Positions 5,738 to 12,748 of a DNA stretch of 16,582 bases are shown one piece after another. A program made the position numbers and the translations under genes. The notes under the pieces are model-generated. The model had not been told where the DNA came from, did no database searches, and saw nothing but the letters and a program-made list of their open reading frames with translations. Source of the DNA: Pseudomonadota bacterium (lineage in GTDB: Bacteria > Pseudomonadota > Alphaproteobacteria > Rhizobiales > Rhizobiaceae); the NCBI GenBank assembly GCA_023399465.1, contig JAEWPB010000021.1, positions 1 through 16,582 of the forward strand, given 5' to 3'. How positions within the stretch are numbered: the stretch's first letter is position 1; each line of letters opens with the position of its first letter.

Positions 5738-6736
5738 ATGGCGGGCATTGAACATATCGAGGTGGACTCCGACGAAGCGGGCATGCGGCTCGATCGCTGG
5801 TTCAAGATTCACTATCCCGGACTTGGTTTCGGCCAGTTGCAGAAGCTGCTGCGCTCGGGTCAAGTGCGCGTCGACGGCGGCCGAGTAAAGACCGATACGC
5901 GTGTCGAACCCGGCCAGAAGGTGCGCATCCCGCCACTGGACGTCGATGCCAAGGGCGTCAAGCGCGGCCCGATTGCCGGCAAGGACCTGAAGCATGCCGG
6001 CGACGGCGAGTTGCTGGCACGCATGCTGCTGCATGAGGACGACAAGGTGTTCGTGCTGAACAAGCCTGCCGGCCTTGCGGTTCAGGGCGGTTCGGGCGTC
6101 ACCCGTCATATCGACAAGATGCTGGAGGCCTGGACCAGTCAGAAGGGCGAGAAGCCGCGGCTCGTCCATCGCCTCGACCGCGACACCTCGGGCGTCCTCG
6201 TCGTCGCTCGTACCCGCGGTGCGGCGCAGAAGCTGACCGCCGCCTTCCGGGAGCGCGACACCAAGAAGACCTATTGGGCGCTGGTCAAGGGCGTTCCCCG
6301 CAAGCGCGAGGACCGGATTTCCACCTGGCTGGTCAAGGAACAGACGCCGGACGGCGACCGCATGCGCATCGCCAAGCACGGCGAGGACGGTGCCGATCAT
6401 GCGGTATCCTTCTATCGCATCCTCGAGCAGGCGGCGCAGAATTTCGCTTGGCTGGAAATGGAGCCCTATACCGGGCGCACGCACCAGCTTCGCGTCCATG
6501 CCGCCCACATCGGCCATCCGATCCTCGGTGACCCCAAGTATTTCGATGCCGATATCAACTGGGATTTCCCCGGAGGCATCCAGAACCGCCTGCATCTGCA
6601 TGCGCGCCATATCGACATCCCGCATCCGTCGGGCGGGCGTCTGAAGGTGACGGCACCTTTGCCGCCGCACATGGTCCAGACCTGGAACGTGTTCGGCTTC
6701 GACCTGGCGAATGGCGAAAGGGACGACGACGAATGA
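5738..6736 (+). CDS. RluA-family 23S rRNA pseudouridine synthase (RluC/D-like)
   Basis: A 332-residue enzyme of the RluA family, which converts specific uridines in RNA to pseudouridine, usually in 23S rRNA. An N-terminal S4 RNA-binding domain (about 15-75) reads MRLDRWFKIHYPGLG and LLRSGQVRVDGGRV. The catalytic domain opens with KVFVLNKPAGLAVQGGSG and carries HRLDRDTSG at 144-152, with the catalytic Asp at about 147. YWALVKG, YTGRTHQLRVHAAHIGHPILGD and LHLHARHIDIPHP complete the fold. The length and S4 domain suggest RluC or RluD rather than the shorter RluA; the exact target uridines cannot be read from sequence. The ATG at 5738 has a GGAAG upstream. It overlaps the next gene by ATGA. Confidence 0.93.
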   Translation: MAGIEHIEVDSDEAGMRLDRWFKIHYPGLGFGQLQKLLRSGQVRVDGGRVKTDTRVEPGQKVRIPPLDVDAKGVKRGPIAGKDLKHAGDGELLARMLLHEDDKVFVLNKPAGLAVQGGSGVTRHIDKMLEAWTSQKGEKPRLVHRLDRDTSGVLVVARTRGAAQKLTAAFRERDTKKTYWALVKGVPRKREDRISTWLVKEQTPDGDRMRIAKHGEDGADHAVSFYRILEQAAQNFAWLEMEPYTGRTHQLRVHAAHIGHPILGDPKYFDADINWDFPGGIQNRLHLHARHIDIPHPSGGRLKVTAPLPPHMVQTWNVFGFDLANGERDDDE

Positions 6737-7386
6737 AGCTCGTTCTGTTCGATTGCGACGGGACGCTGGTCGACAGCGCCCGGCTGATCCATGAAGTGAT
6801 GTCGCGGACCTTTGTCGAGTTCGGCCATGCCCGGCCCGATATGTCGTCGACCAAGTCGATCATCGGCCTGACGCTCGATCTCGCCATCACCCGCATGCAG
6901 GGCAAGCACGAGATCGATGGTGAAGCCCGGGCGATGACGGCGCACTACAAGGCGATCTTCGGTGATGTTCGGGCGGAAGCCGGGCTTCAGGAGCCGCTGT
7001 TCGACGGGATCCGCGATGTCATCGATCGGCTCGCGGAGCACGACGAACTGCTGATCGGCGCAGTGACCGGCAAGTCGCGCATCGGTCTCGATCGGATCCT
7101 CGATACACACGGCTTCCGGCCGCATTTCATCGTGTCGCGAACCGCCGACGATTGCCCGTCGAAGCCGCATCCGGCGATGGTGACGGAATGCTGCCATGAG
7201 ACCGGAATGGATGTCGGTGATACAATCGTCATCGGCGATGCGATCTATGACATGCAGATGGCGAAGTCGGCCGGCGCAAAGGCCGTGGGCGTGGCCTGGG
7301 GTTACGCCTCCGTCGATGATCTGGGCGCCGCCGGTGCCGATGTGATCGTTCACCAGCCCGGCGAACTGCTGCGACATATTATGTGA
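6733..7386 (+). CDS. HAD-family hydrolase (phosphatase, phosphoglycolate phosphatase-like)
   Basis: A 217-residue haloacid-dehalogenase-superfamily phosphatase, subfamily I, probably cytoplasmic. Motif I is FDCDGTLVDS (residues 6-15) with the nucleophile Asp7 and the acid Asp9. A helical cap follows (about 16-85). Motif II is near AVTGKS, motif III is the Lys in CPSKPHP, and motif IV is IGDAIYDMQMA with the metal-binding Asp residues. The cap resembles phosphoglycolate phosphatase and pyrophosphatase PpaX types, but the substrate cannot be fixed by eye. The ATG at 6733 overlaps the preceding stop as ATGA, so it is probably translationally coupled to the pseudouridine synthase. The ATP12 gene begins 10 bases after its stop. 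Confidence 0.93.
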   Translation: MKLVLFDCDGTLVDSARLIHEVMSRTFVEFGHARPDMSSTKSIIGLTLDLAITRMQGKHEIDGEARAMTAHYKAIFGDVRAEAGLQEPLFDGIRDVIDRLAEHDELLIGAVTGKSRIGLDRILDTHGFRPHFIVSRTADDCPSKPHPAMVTECCHETGMDVGDTIVIGDAIYDMQMAKSAGAKAVGVAWGYASVDDLGAAGADVIVHQPGELLRHIM

Positions 7387-7396
7387 GGTGTCCCCA

Positions 7397-8182
7397 ATGC
7401 GTGACCTGTTGAACGATCTTTCCGAGGGCCTGAGCCATCCGGACCCGATCCGCAGATCTCAGATCCAGATGAAGAAGCCGCTGCCGAAGCGCTTCTACAA
7501 GGATGTCGCGGTGGCCGAGCGCGATGGTTCCTTCGCCATCGAACTCGATGGACGGGCGGTGAAGACGCCCGCCAAGCTGGAACTTGCGGTGCCGACCGAA
7601 GCGCTGGCTGAACTGGTCAAGGCGGAATGGGAGGCCCAGGGCGAGGAAATCGACCCGAACCGGATGCCGGTGACGCGCCTCGTCAACACCGCACTCGACG
7701 GCGTGGCCGTCGATACCCAGGCGGTATTCGAGGACATCCTGAGGTTTTCGTCGAGCGACCTGCTGTGCTATCGCGCCAGCGATCCCGAGCGGCTCGTCGC
7801 CCGGCAGGCCGAGCTATGGGATCCGCTGATCGACTGGGCGGCGAACGATCTCGGCGCCCGTTTCATTCTGGCCGAAGGCGTCATGCACCAGGAGCAGCCG
7901 CGCGAGGCGATCGCGGCCTTCGCCGTCACGCTGCGCAAGTACGACACGGCGCTGGAACTGGCAGCCCTGCATACCCTGACCACGCTGATGGGCTCGGCGA
8001 TTCTGGCACTGGCTTTTGCCGAAGGCCGCCTTGCGCTCAAGGAGGCCTGGGCGCTCGCCCATCTCGACGAGGACTGGACAATCGAGCATTGGGGAAGCGA
8101 TAGTGAAGCCGAAGAACGGCGCGCGCAGCGTTTCATCGAACTGACAGCCGCCGCGAACGTGTTTTCGGCATTGAGAGGTTGA
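7397..8182 (+). CDS. ATP12 family F1-ATPase assembly chaperone
   Basis: A 261-residue protein of the ATP12 family. In mitochondria Atp12 binds the F1 alpha subunit during assembly of the F1 sector; alphaproteobacterial homologues are presumed to do the same in the cytoplasm. The N-terminal region has LPKRFYKDVAVAERDGSFAI and LDGRAVKTPAKLELAVPT. The middle has AEWEAQGEEIDPNRMPVTRLVNTALD, then DLLCYRA and the Trp-rich WDPLIDWAANDLG. The C-terminal helices include LHTLTTLMGSAILALAFAEGRL and EAWALAHLDEDWTIEHWGSDSEAEERR, typical of the family. I chose the ATG at 7397 with GAGG about 8 bases upstream; a GTG at 7388 would remove that site from use. It is the third gene of the rluA-family/HAD/ATP12 unit. 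Confidence 0.93.
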   Translation: MRDLLNDLSEGLSHPDPIRRSQIQMKKPLPKRFYKDVAVAERDGSFAIELDGRAVKTPAKLELAVPTEALAELVKAEWEAQGEEIDPNRMPVTRLVNTALDGVAVDTQAVFEDILRFSSSDLLCYRASDPERLVARQAELWDPLIDWAANDLGARFILAEGVMHQEQPREAIAAFAVTLRKYDTALELAALHTLTTLMGSAILALAFAEGRLALKEAWALAHLDEDWTIEHWGSDSEAEERRAQRFIELTAAANVFSALRG

Positions 8183-8248
8183 CATTGCTCCCATGGCTGC
8201 CAACCTGAATGTGTGTTCGCGTGCATTGTAATCAGATGGGTTCGGTAC

Positions 8249-8833
8249 ATGGCGTCTCGTTGGCTTGCCGGTTTTGTTAGTCTCGTTGTCCTTCCAGTTT
8301 TAGCTTCCTGCACGATCCTTGGCGAACGCTCCGAGGAGCAACCGGCACGATATGACGTGCGCGAAGCGGTCGTGCTCGCCAATGCTGACGTGCCCAAGGC
8401 GCTCATCCACGGCGTCGATCGCCGCGTGGGCGATTCCATTCGGGCGACGGTCCGCACAGAGCCGCTGCCGCGCGTGGTCCTCACCGTCAAGATCGAGAAA
8501 GTGGAAAAGGGGATCGGCCAGAAGCAGGACCGCAATTCGGCAAGCGTCGTCGCCCGGGCGACGGCTGTCGACAATGGCGAGGAAATCGCCATGACCACCT
8601 TCCGGGTCTTCAATTACGGCAGCCTCGAAAATGCGGATCAGGGGCTCGCCGAGGAAATCGCCGCCCGCCTGCGCCATGGTTTCGCCTTGGCGCGACCGCC
8701 GATCTCGAAGACGGATCAAGTTCCGCAGGCAGCGCCTCCTCCGCCATCCGACACCCCGTCCGCTGCCTTTCCTGATGCTCCCGTCGCGGATACCCCGACC
8801 GTTGCCGCACCGGCCGCAGGCGCTGGTATCTAG
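8249..8833 (+). CDS. predicted lipoprotein of unknown function
   Basis: A 195-residue protein that I cannot place in a named family. Residues 1-20 form a lipoprotein signal (MASRWLAGFVSLVVLPVLAS) ending in the lipobox LASC, so Cys21 would be lipidated; the next residue is Thr, not Asp, which favours the outer membrane by E. coli rules. The mature domain (about 30-150) has alternating beta-like strands (RVVLTVKIEKVEKGIG, SASVVARATAVDNGEEIAMTTFRVFNYG) and a helix (DQGLAEEIAARLRHGFALA). The tail from about 155 is rich in Pro and Ala (PPPPSDTP), likely disordered and perhaps spanning to peptidoglycan. The ribosome site is weak. It follows ATP12 by 66 bases on the same strand. Confidence 0.82.
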   Translation: MASRWLAGFVSLVVLPVLASCTILGERSEEQPARYDVREAVVLANADVPKALIHGVDRRVGDSIRATVRTEPLPRVVLTVKIEKVEKGIGQKQDRNSASVVARATAVDNGEEIAMTTFRVFNYGSLENADQGLAEEIAARLRHGFALARPPISKTDQVPQAAPPPPSDTPSAAFPDAPVADTPTVAAPAAGAGI

Positions 8834-8894
8834 CGCTTGCGCGTTTCCTGCGATCGGTCCGGTGCTGGCTGTTTTGCTGCGCGTGAGCCTTGCA

Positions 8895-8906
8895 TTGCCA
8901 CGGCAA
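8895..8906. promoter_or_regulatory. short palindrome upstream of the VOC-kdsA pair, possible operator
   Basis: TTGCC-AC-GGCAA forms a 12-base inverted repeat 41 bases before the VOC-family ATG. The gap is too short for an RNA hairpin loop, so a protein-binding half-site pair is the more natural reading. No regulator is known to me for it and it may be chance. Confidence 0.25.
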
Positions 8907-8946
8907 AAAGCGCAGATCGGCGGGGAGAAATCTGCAGGGAGCCCCT

Positions 8947-9843
8947 ATGACCGCCACACTCACCGCGCCGCGCGCACTCGATCATCTCGTGCTGCCGGTG
9001 GTCGATACCGCGACCGCGCGCAATCGGCTGACCAGTCTCGGCTTCACCGTCGCCGCGGATGCGCGGCACCCGTTCGGCACCGAGAATGCCTGCGTGTTCT
9101 TCGCCGACAAGACCTATATCGAGCCGCTTGCCGTCGCCAGCCGTGAGGAGTGCGAGGCTGCGGCGCGCGAGGGCAATGTATTCGTCGCCCGCGACCAGGC
9201 CTATCGTTTTCGCCGCGGGCAGGACGGCTTTTCGGCGATCGTGGTCGCGACGGACGATGCCAATGCTGACCACCACACCTTCAGGGAAAACGGGATCTCC
9301 ACCGGTGACGTCCTGGAATTTGCCCGGCCCGCCAAAACGGCAGAGGGTGACGAGGTGACGGCGCGCTTTCGGCTTGCCTTCGCTGCCGACCTCCGGGCTC
9401 CGGATTTCTTCCTGTTCGCCTGTCAGAGACTGAACCCGTTGCCGGCGGATCGTGCCGCCCTTGAAACCCATGCCAATGGTGTCACCGGCATTGCCGAAGT
9501 CGTGCTGTCGGAACCGAATCCGGCCGACTTCCAGTATCTGCTGCAGCAGGTGTTCGATCAACGCGAAGTGAACGCCCATTCCTTCGGCATGGACATGATG
9601 TCGGCAAATGCGAAGATTAGCGTCCTCAATCAGCAAGGCATGCAGGGTTTCTTCGGGATCAGGACATCGGCGCGAGCACGGGGCCTGCGTGGGCGGGCAA
9701 TCGTCTTCAAGGTGCGCAATCTTGCCGTGACAGCGGCCTGTCTTGCTGATAATGGCGTCGCATTCGAGCGGATCGCTGCGCGTATCGTGGTTTTGCCTGC
9801 GCCCGGACAGGGTGCGGCCTTTGCATTCGAGGAGCAAGCATGA
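8947..9843 (+). CDS. VOC family (glyoxalase-like) protein
   Basis: A 298-residue protein of the vicinal oxygen chelate superfamily with a glyoxalase-like domain. The N-terminus, RALDHLVLPVVDTATARNRLTSLGFTV, is the typical first beta-alpha-beta unit with a metal-ligand His in DHLVL. FGTENACVFFADKTYIEPLAV follows, with a Glu in the expected place. A second half carries ANGVTGIAEVVLSEPNPADFQYLLQQVF, suggesting a paired VOC module. The substrate is unknown; relatives are annotated only as VOC proteins. I chose the ATG at 8947, with AGGGAG 6 bases upstream; there is an in-frame TTG at 8890 but it adds residues unlike the family. Its stop overlaps the kdsA start as ATGA. Confidence 0.88.
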   Translation: MTATLTAPRALDHLVLPVVDTATARNRLTSLGFTVAADARHPFGTENACVFFADKTYIEPLAVASREECEAAAREGNVFVARDQAYRFRRGQDGFSAIVVATDDANADHHTFRENGISTGDVLEFARPAKTAEGDEVTARFRLAFAADLRAPDFFLFACQRLNPLPADRAALETHANGVTGIAEVVLSEPNPADFQYLLQQVFDQREVNAHSFGMDMMSANAKISVLNQQGMQGFFGIRTSARARGLRGRAIVFKVRNLAVTAACLADNGVAFERIAARIVVLPAPGQGAAFAFEEQA

Positions 9844-10688
9844 GCAGTTCCACCAATTCCGAAGTCATCGTCGGCGAGGGCACCCGCAAGGTTCTGTTCT
9901 CCAACAACGCCCGGCTGTCGCTGATCGCGGGGCCCTGCCAGATGGAAAGTCGCGATCATGCGTTCATGATCGCCGGCACCATGAAGGAACTTTGCGACAA
10001 GCTCGGCATCGGCCTTGTCTACAAGTCTTCCTTCGACAAGGCGAACCGGACGTCGCTTTCCGGCAAGCGCGGCATCGGCCTTGAAAAGGCGATGGAGATC
10101 TTTGCCGATCTCAAGGAGGAATACGGCTTTCCCGTTCTGACCGATGTGCATACCGAAGAGCAGTGCGGGCTCGTCGCGCCAGTCGTCGACGTGCTGCAGA
10201 TCCCGGCGTTCCTCTCGCGCCAGACCGATCTGCTCATTGCCGCTGCCCGGACCGGCCGCGCGATCAACGTCAAGAAGGGCCAGTTCCTTGCTCCCTGGGA
10301 CATGAAGAACGTGCTGGCCAAGGTGAACGACAGCGGAAACCCCAACGTCATGCTCTGCGAACGTGGCGCCTCCTTCGGCTACAACACGCTGGTGTCGGAC
10401 ATGCGCGCGCTGCCGATCATGGCGGCGATGGGTGCGCCGGTGATCTTCGATGCCACGCATTCGGTGCAGCAGCCCGGCGGGCAGGGCGGTTCTTCCGGCG
10501 GTCAGCGGGAATTTGTCGAGACCCTGGCGCGTGCTGCGGTTGCCGTCGGCGTCGCGGGCGTCTTTATCGAGACCCACGAAGATCCCGACCATGCCCCATC
10601 CGACGGCCCGAACATGGTCTACCTGAAGGACATGCCGCGCCTGCTCGAGACACTGCTCGCTTTCGACGCGATCGCAAAACGCGCCTGA
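9840..10688 (+). CDS. kdsA: 3-deoxy-8-phosphooctulonate (Kdo-8-phosphate) synthase
   Basis: A 282-residue cytoplasmic enzyme that condenses phosphoenolpyruvate with arabinose-5-phosphate to give Kdo-8-phosphate, the precursor of the Kdo in the lipopolysaccharide inner core. The family motifs appear in order: LIAGPCQMES, LTDVHTEEQCG, QIPAFLSRQTDLL, KKGQFLAPWDMKNV, CERGASFGYNTLVSDMR, FDATHSVQQPGGQGG and IETHEDPDHAPSDGPNM. Cys33 in AGPCQ is the residue that marks the metal-dependent class; the metal-independent E. coli enzyme has Asn there. The ATG at 9840 overlaps the VOC stop, with GAGGAG five bases upstream, so it is probably co-transcribed and coupled with the VOC gene. Confidence 0.97.
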   Translation: MSSSTNSEVIVGEGTRKVLFSNNARLSLIAGPCQMESRDHAFMIAGTMKELCDKLGIGLVYKSSFDKANRTSLSGKRGIGLEKAMEIFADLKEEYGFPVLTDVHTEEQCGLVAPVVDVLQIPAFLSRQTDLLIAAARTGRAINVKKGQFLAPWDMKNVLAKVNDSGNPNVMLCERGASFGYNTLVSDMRALPIMAAMGAPVIFDATHSVQQPGGQGGSSGGQREFVETLARAAVAVGVAGVFIETHEDPDHAPSDGPNMVYLKDMPRLLETLLAFDAIAKRA

Positions 10689-10710
10689 ATGGATGTCGCG
10701 AGGTGCAATG

Positions 10711-10743
10711 CAGTTGCAGGACTTTCGCCTGCGGCTGCAACTG
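10711..10743. other. stem-loop after kdsA
   Basis: CAGTTGCAG (10711-10719) pairs perfectly with CTGCAACTG (10735-10743) around a 15-base loop. A competing inner pairing, GCAGG with CCTGC, is also possible. No T-run follows, so it is a weak candidate for an intrinsic terminator; it may instead be mRNA 3' structure. It lies 23 bases after the kdsA stop. Confidence 0.4.
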
Positions 10744-10813
10744 TACCGAACCGCATTATCGCCGGCGGCAGCCTTGTCCCGGCAGTTCGCGTCACATTGT
10801 AATTTTCGTGCCA

Positions 10814-10831
10814 TCGACTAAGACAAGTCGA
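10814..10831. promoter_or_regulatory. inverted repeat in the eno leader or promoter region
   Basis: TCGACT (10814-10819) and AGTCGA (10826-10831) form a perfect inverted repeat with a 6-base gap, 36 bases before the eno ATG. It could be an operator or a small leader hairpin. I know of no regulator for it, and one 6-base repeat is weak evidence. Confidence 0.3.
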
Positions 10832-10866
10832 CTCTGAGTTTCACTCCCAGCCAGCAGGAAACGATC

Positions 10867-12141
10867 ATGACTGCAATTACTGACATCATCGCCCGCGAAA
10901 TTCTCGACAGCCGAGGCAATCCGACTGTCGAAGTGGATGTCTATCTGGAAGACGGCAGCATGGGCCGCGCGGCCGTTCCGTCGGGCGCCTCCACCGGCGC
11001 GCATGAGGCAGTCGAGCTGCGTGACGGCGGCGAACGCTATCTCGGCAAGGGCGTCGAGAAGGCGGTCGAAGGCGTCAACACCGAGATCTTTGATGCGATC
11101 GGCGGCCTCGATGCCGAGAACCAGATCCAGATCGACCAGATCATGATGGAACTCGACGGTACGCCGAACAAGTCGCGCCTCGGCGCCAATGCCATCCTCG
11201 GCGTATCGCTCGCTGTCGCCAAGGCTGCAGCTGAGGCTTCCGGCCTGCCGCTCTACCGCTATGTCGGCGGCCCGAACGCTCATCTCCTGCCGGTCCCGAT
11301 GATGAACATCATCAACGGCGGCGCGCACGCCGACAACCCGATCGACTTCCAGGAATTCATGATCATGCCGGTCGGCGCCGAGTCGATTCGCGACGCGGTG
11401 CGCATGGGTTCCGAAGTCTTCCACGTCCTGAAGAAGGAGCTGGCGGCTCAGGGTCACAACACCAACGTCGGTGACGAGGGTGGCTTCGCACCGGGTCTCG
11501 AAAGCGCCCCGGCAGCCCTGGACTTCATCATGAAGTCGATCGAGAAGGCCGGCTACAAGCCGGGCGACGACATGTTCCTCGCGCTCGACTGCGCCTCGAC
11601 GGAATTCTACAAGAACGGCAAGTACGTGCTCGAAGGCGAGGGCCGCACCCTCGAGCCCGGCGCGATGGCCGAATACCTCGCCGAACTCGTCGGCAAGTAT
11701 CCGATCATCTCGATCGAGGACGGCATGGCCGAGGACGACTGGGACGGCTGGAAGACGCTGACCGACCTCGTCGGCAACAAGTGCCAGCTCGTCGGCGACG
11801 ACCTGTTCGTCACCAACTCGGCGCGCCTGCGCGACGGCATCCGCATGGGTGTCGCCAACTCCATCCTCGTCAAGGTCAACCAGATCGGCACTCTCACCGA
11901 GACGCTTGATGCCGTCGAGACTGCCCACAAGGCGCGCTACACCGCGGTCATGTCGCACCGTTCCGGCGAGACCGAGGACTCGACGATCGCCGACCTCGCC
12001 GTTGCCACGAACTGCGGCCAAATCAAGACAGGTTCGCTTGCCCGTTCGGACCGGCTCGCCAAGTACAACCAGCTGATCCGCATCGAGGAAGGCCTCGGGC
12101 CGCAGGCAAAGTATGCCGGCCGCTCGATCCTTCGCGGATAA
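10867..12141 (+). CDS. eno: enolase (phosphopyruvate hydratase)
   Basis: A 424-residue glycolytic enzyme that converts 2-phosphoglycerate to phosphoenolpyruvate with Mg2+; in many bacteria it also binds the RNA degradosome. The N-terminal domain has AREILDSRGNPTVEVDV and the mobile loop PSGASTGAHEAVELRD. The barrel domain shows NGGAHADN, GDEGGFAP (proton-handling Glu), ALDCASTEFY, IEDGMAEDDWDGW and GDDLFVTN, which supply the metal ligands Asp, Glu and Asp. The catalytic Lys is in LVKVNQIGTLTE, followed by MSHRSGETEDS and IKTGSLARSDRLAKYNQLIRIEE. The length is slightly shorter than E. coli Eno (about 430). The ATG has AGGAAA upstream, and a strong terminator follows the stop. Confidence 0.98.
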   Translation: MTAITDIIAREILDSRGNPTVEVDVYLEDGSMGRAAVPSGASTGAHEAVELRDGGERYLGKGVEKAVEGVNTEIFDAIGGLDAENQIQIDQIMMELDGTPNKSRLGANAILGVSLAVAKAAAEASGLPLYRYVGGPNAHLLPVPMMNIINGGAHADNPIDFQEFMIMPVGAESIRDAVRMGSEVFHVLKKELAAQGHNTNVGDEGGFAPGLESAPAALDFIMKSIEKAGYKPGDDMFLALDCASTEFYKNGKYVLEGEGRTLEPGAMAEYLAELVGKYPIISIEDGMAEDDWDGWKTLTDLVGNKCQLVGDDLFVTNSARLRDGIRMGVANSILVKVNQIGTLTETLDAVETAHKARYTAVMSHRSGETEDSTIADLAVATNCGQIKTGSLARSDRLAKYNQLIRIEEGLGPQAKYAGRSILRG

Positions 12142-12164
12142 GCACACGATTTCAATGTCTTGCA

Positions 12165-12201
12165 GCCCGCGTCACCGATGGTGGCGCGGGCTTTTTCGTT
12201 T
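12165..12201 (+). terminator. intrinsic terminator of eno
   Basis: GCCCGCGTCACC (12165-12176) folds onto GGTGGCGCGGGC (12180-12191) with one G-U wobble and a 3-base loop. TTTTTCGTTTT follows directly. It lies 24 bases after the eno stop, so the downstream ftsB-like gene most likely has its own promoter in 12202-12281. Confidence 0.92.
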
Positions 12202-12281
12202 TCGGCCGTTCATAGTCAACGGACGATTAATCTCTCATCGCTAACTTGTGCTGATGTAGCGCGTATCGGGACAGTAGGACC

Positions 12282-12602
12282 ATGTGGACCAGGCATCACA
12301 AGAAGAGAAATCACGGCCGCTTCGTGCTGCCGGCGATAACCATCGCCTTCCTTGGGTACTTCGGCTATCATTCGGTCAATGGCGAGTATGGCCTGAAGGC
12401 GACCGAGGCATTCGAGAAGCGGCGCGTCGAGCGGGAGCGGGAGCTGGCAAAGCTCGTGGACAAGCGCAAGGAACTCGAAAGGGAGGTCGAATTGATGAGC
12501 GACGGCTCCATCGAGAAGGACATCCTGGACGAGAAGGCGCGCTATACCCTGAACGTGTCGCGCGCCGATGAAATCGTCATTTTCAACTCATATCTCGATT
12601 AA
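12282..12602 (+). CDS. FtsB/DivIC family septum formation initiator
   Basis: A 106-residue bitopic membrane protein of the FtsB/DivIC family. These proteins join FtsL and FtsQ in the divisome and help activate septal peptidoglycan synthesis. A short basic cytoplasmic start (MWTRHHKKRNHGR) precedes one membrane helix at about 15-31 (LPAITIAFLGYFGYHSV). A charged coiled coil follows (about 37-72, FEKRRVERERELAKLVDKRKELEREVELM), then the family's C-terminal motif around KDILDEKARYTLNVSRADEIVIF. The ATG at 12282 has AGGA just upstream. Its place between eno and pdhA is common in Rhizobiales. I leave the symbol blank because ftsB and divIC are hard to separate by sequence alone. Confidence 0.88.
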   Translation: MWTRHHKKRNHGRFVLPAITIAFLGYFGYHSVNGEYGLKATEAFEKRRVERERELAKLVDKRKELEREVELMSDGSIEKDILDEKARYTLNVSRADEIVIFNSYLD

Positions 12603-12665
12603 CCGAAATTAGGTTAATCTAAATTCTTGTTGTTTTTTCATGTGGTTGCGCGGAATATGAGCCAT

Positions 12666-12710
12666 GCAATTCTGGCATTGCTGCCGCGAGCTTTCTTGCA
12701 TATGGTATGC
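12666..12710. promoter_or_regulatory. two inverted repeats upstream of pdhA, candidate operator region
   Basis: In the AT-richer 146-base region before pdhA there are two perfect inverted repeats: GCAAT-N6-ATTGC at 12666-12681 and GCATA-TGG-TATGC at 12698-12710. TTGCGC (12646-12651) and GCGCAA (12713-12718) flank them. The repeated TTGC/GCAA half-sites look like a regulator binding region. I saw no match to the E. coli PdhR site. A binding protein is not identified. Confidence 0.4.
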
Positions 12711-12748
12711 ATGCGCAATGAATTAAAACAAACAACAGGGAGGGATGT

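Noticed and set aside
8176..8206. AGGTTG...CAACCT inverted repeat at the end of the ATP12 gene
   Set aside because: The six-base arms are 19 bases apart, with no T-run; too weak to call a terminator.
10792..12147. Open frame of about 450 codons antisense to eno
   Set aside because: It mirrors the enolase gene completely; its composition reflects complementary codon bias, and there is no ribosome site or domain.
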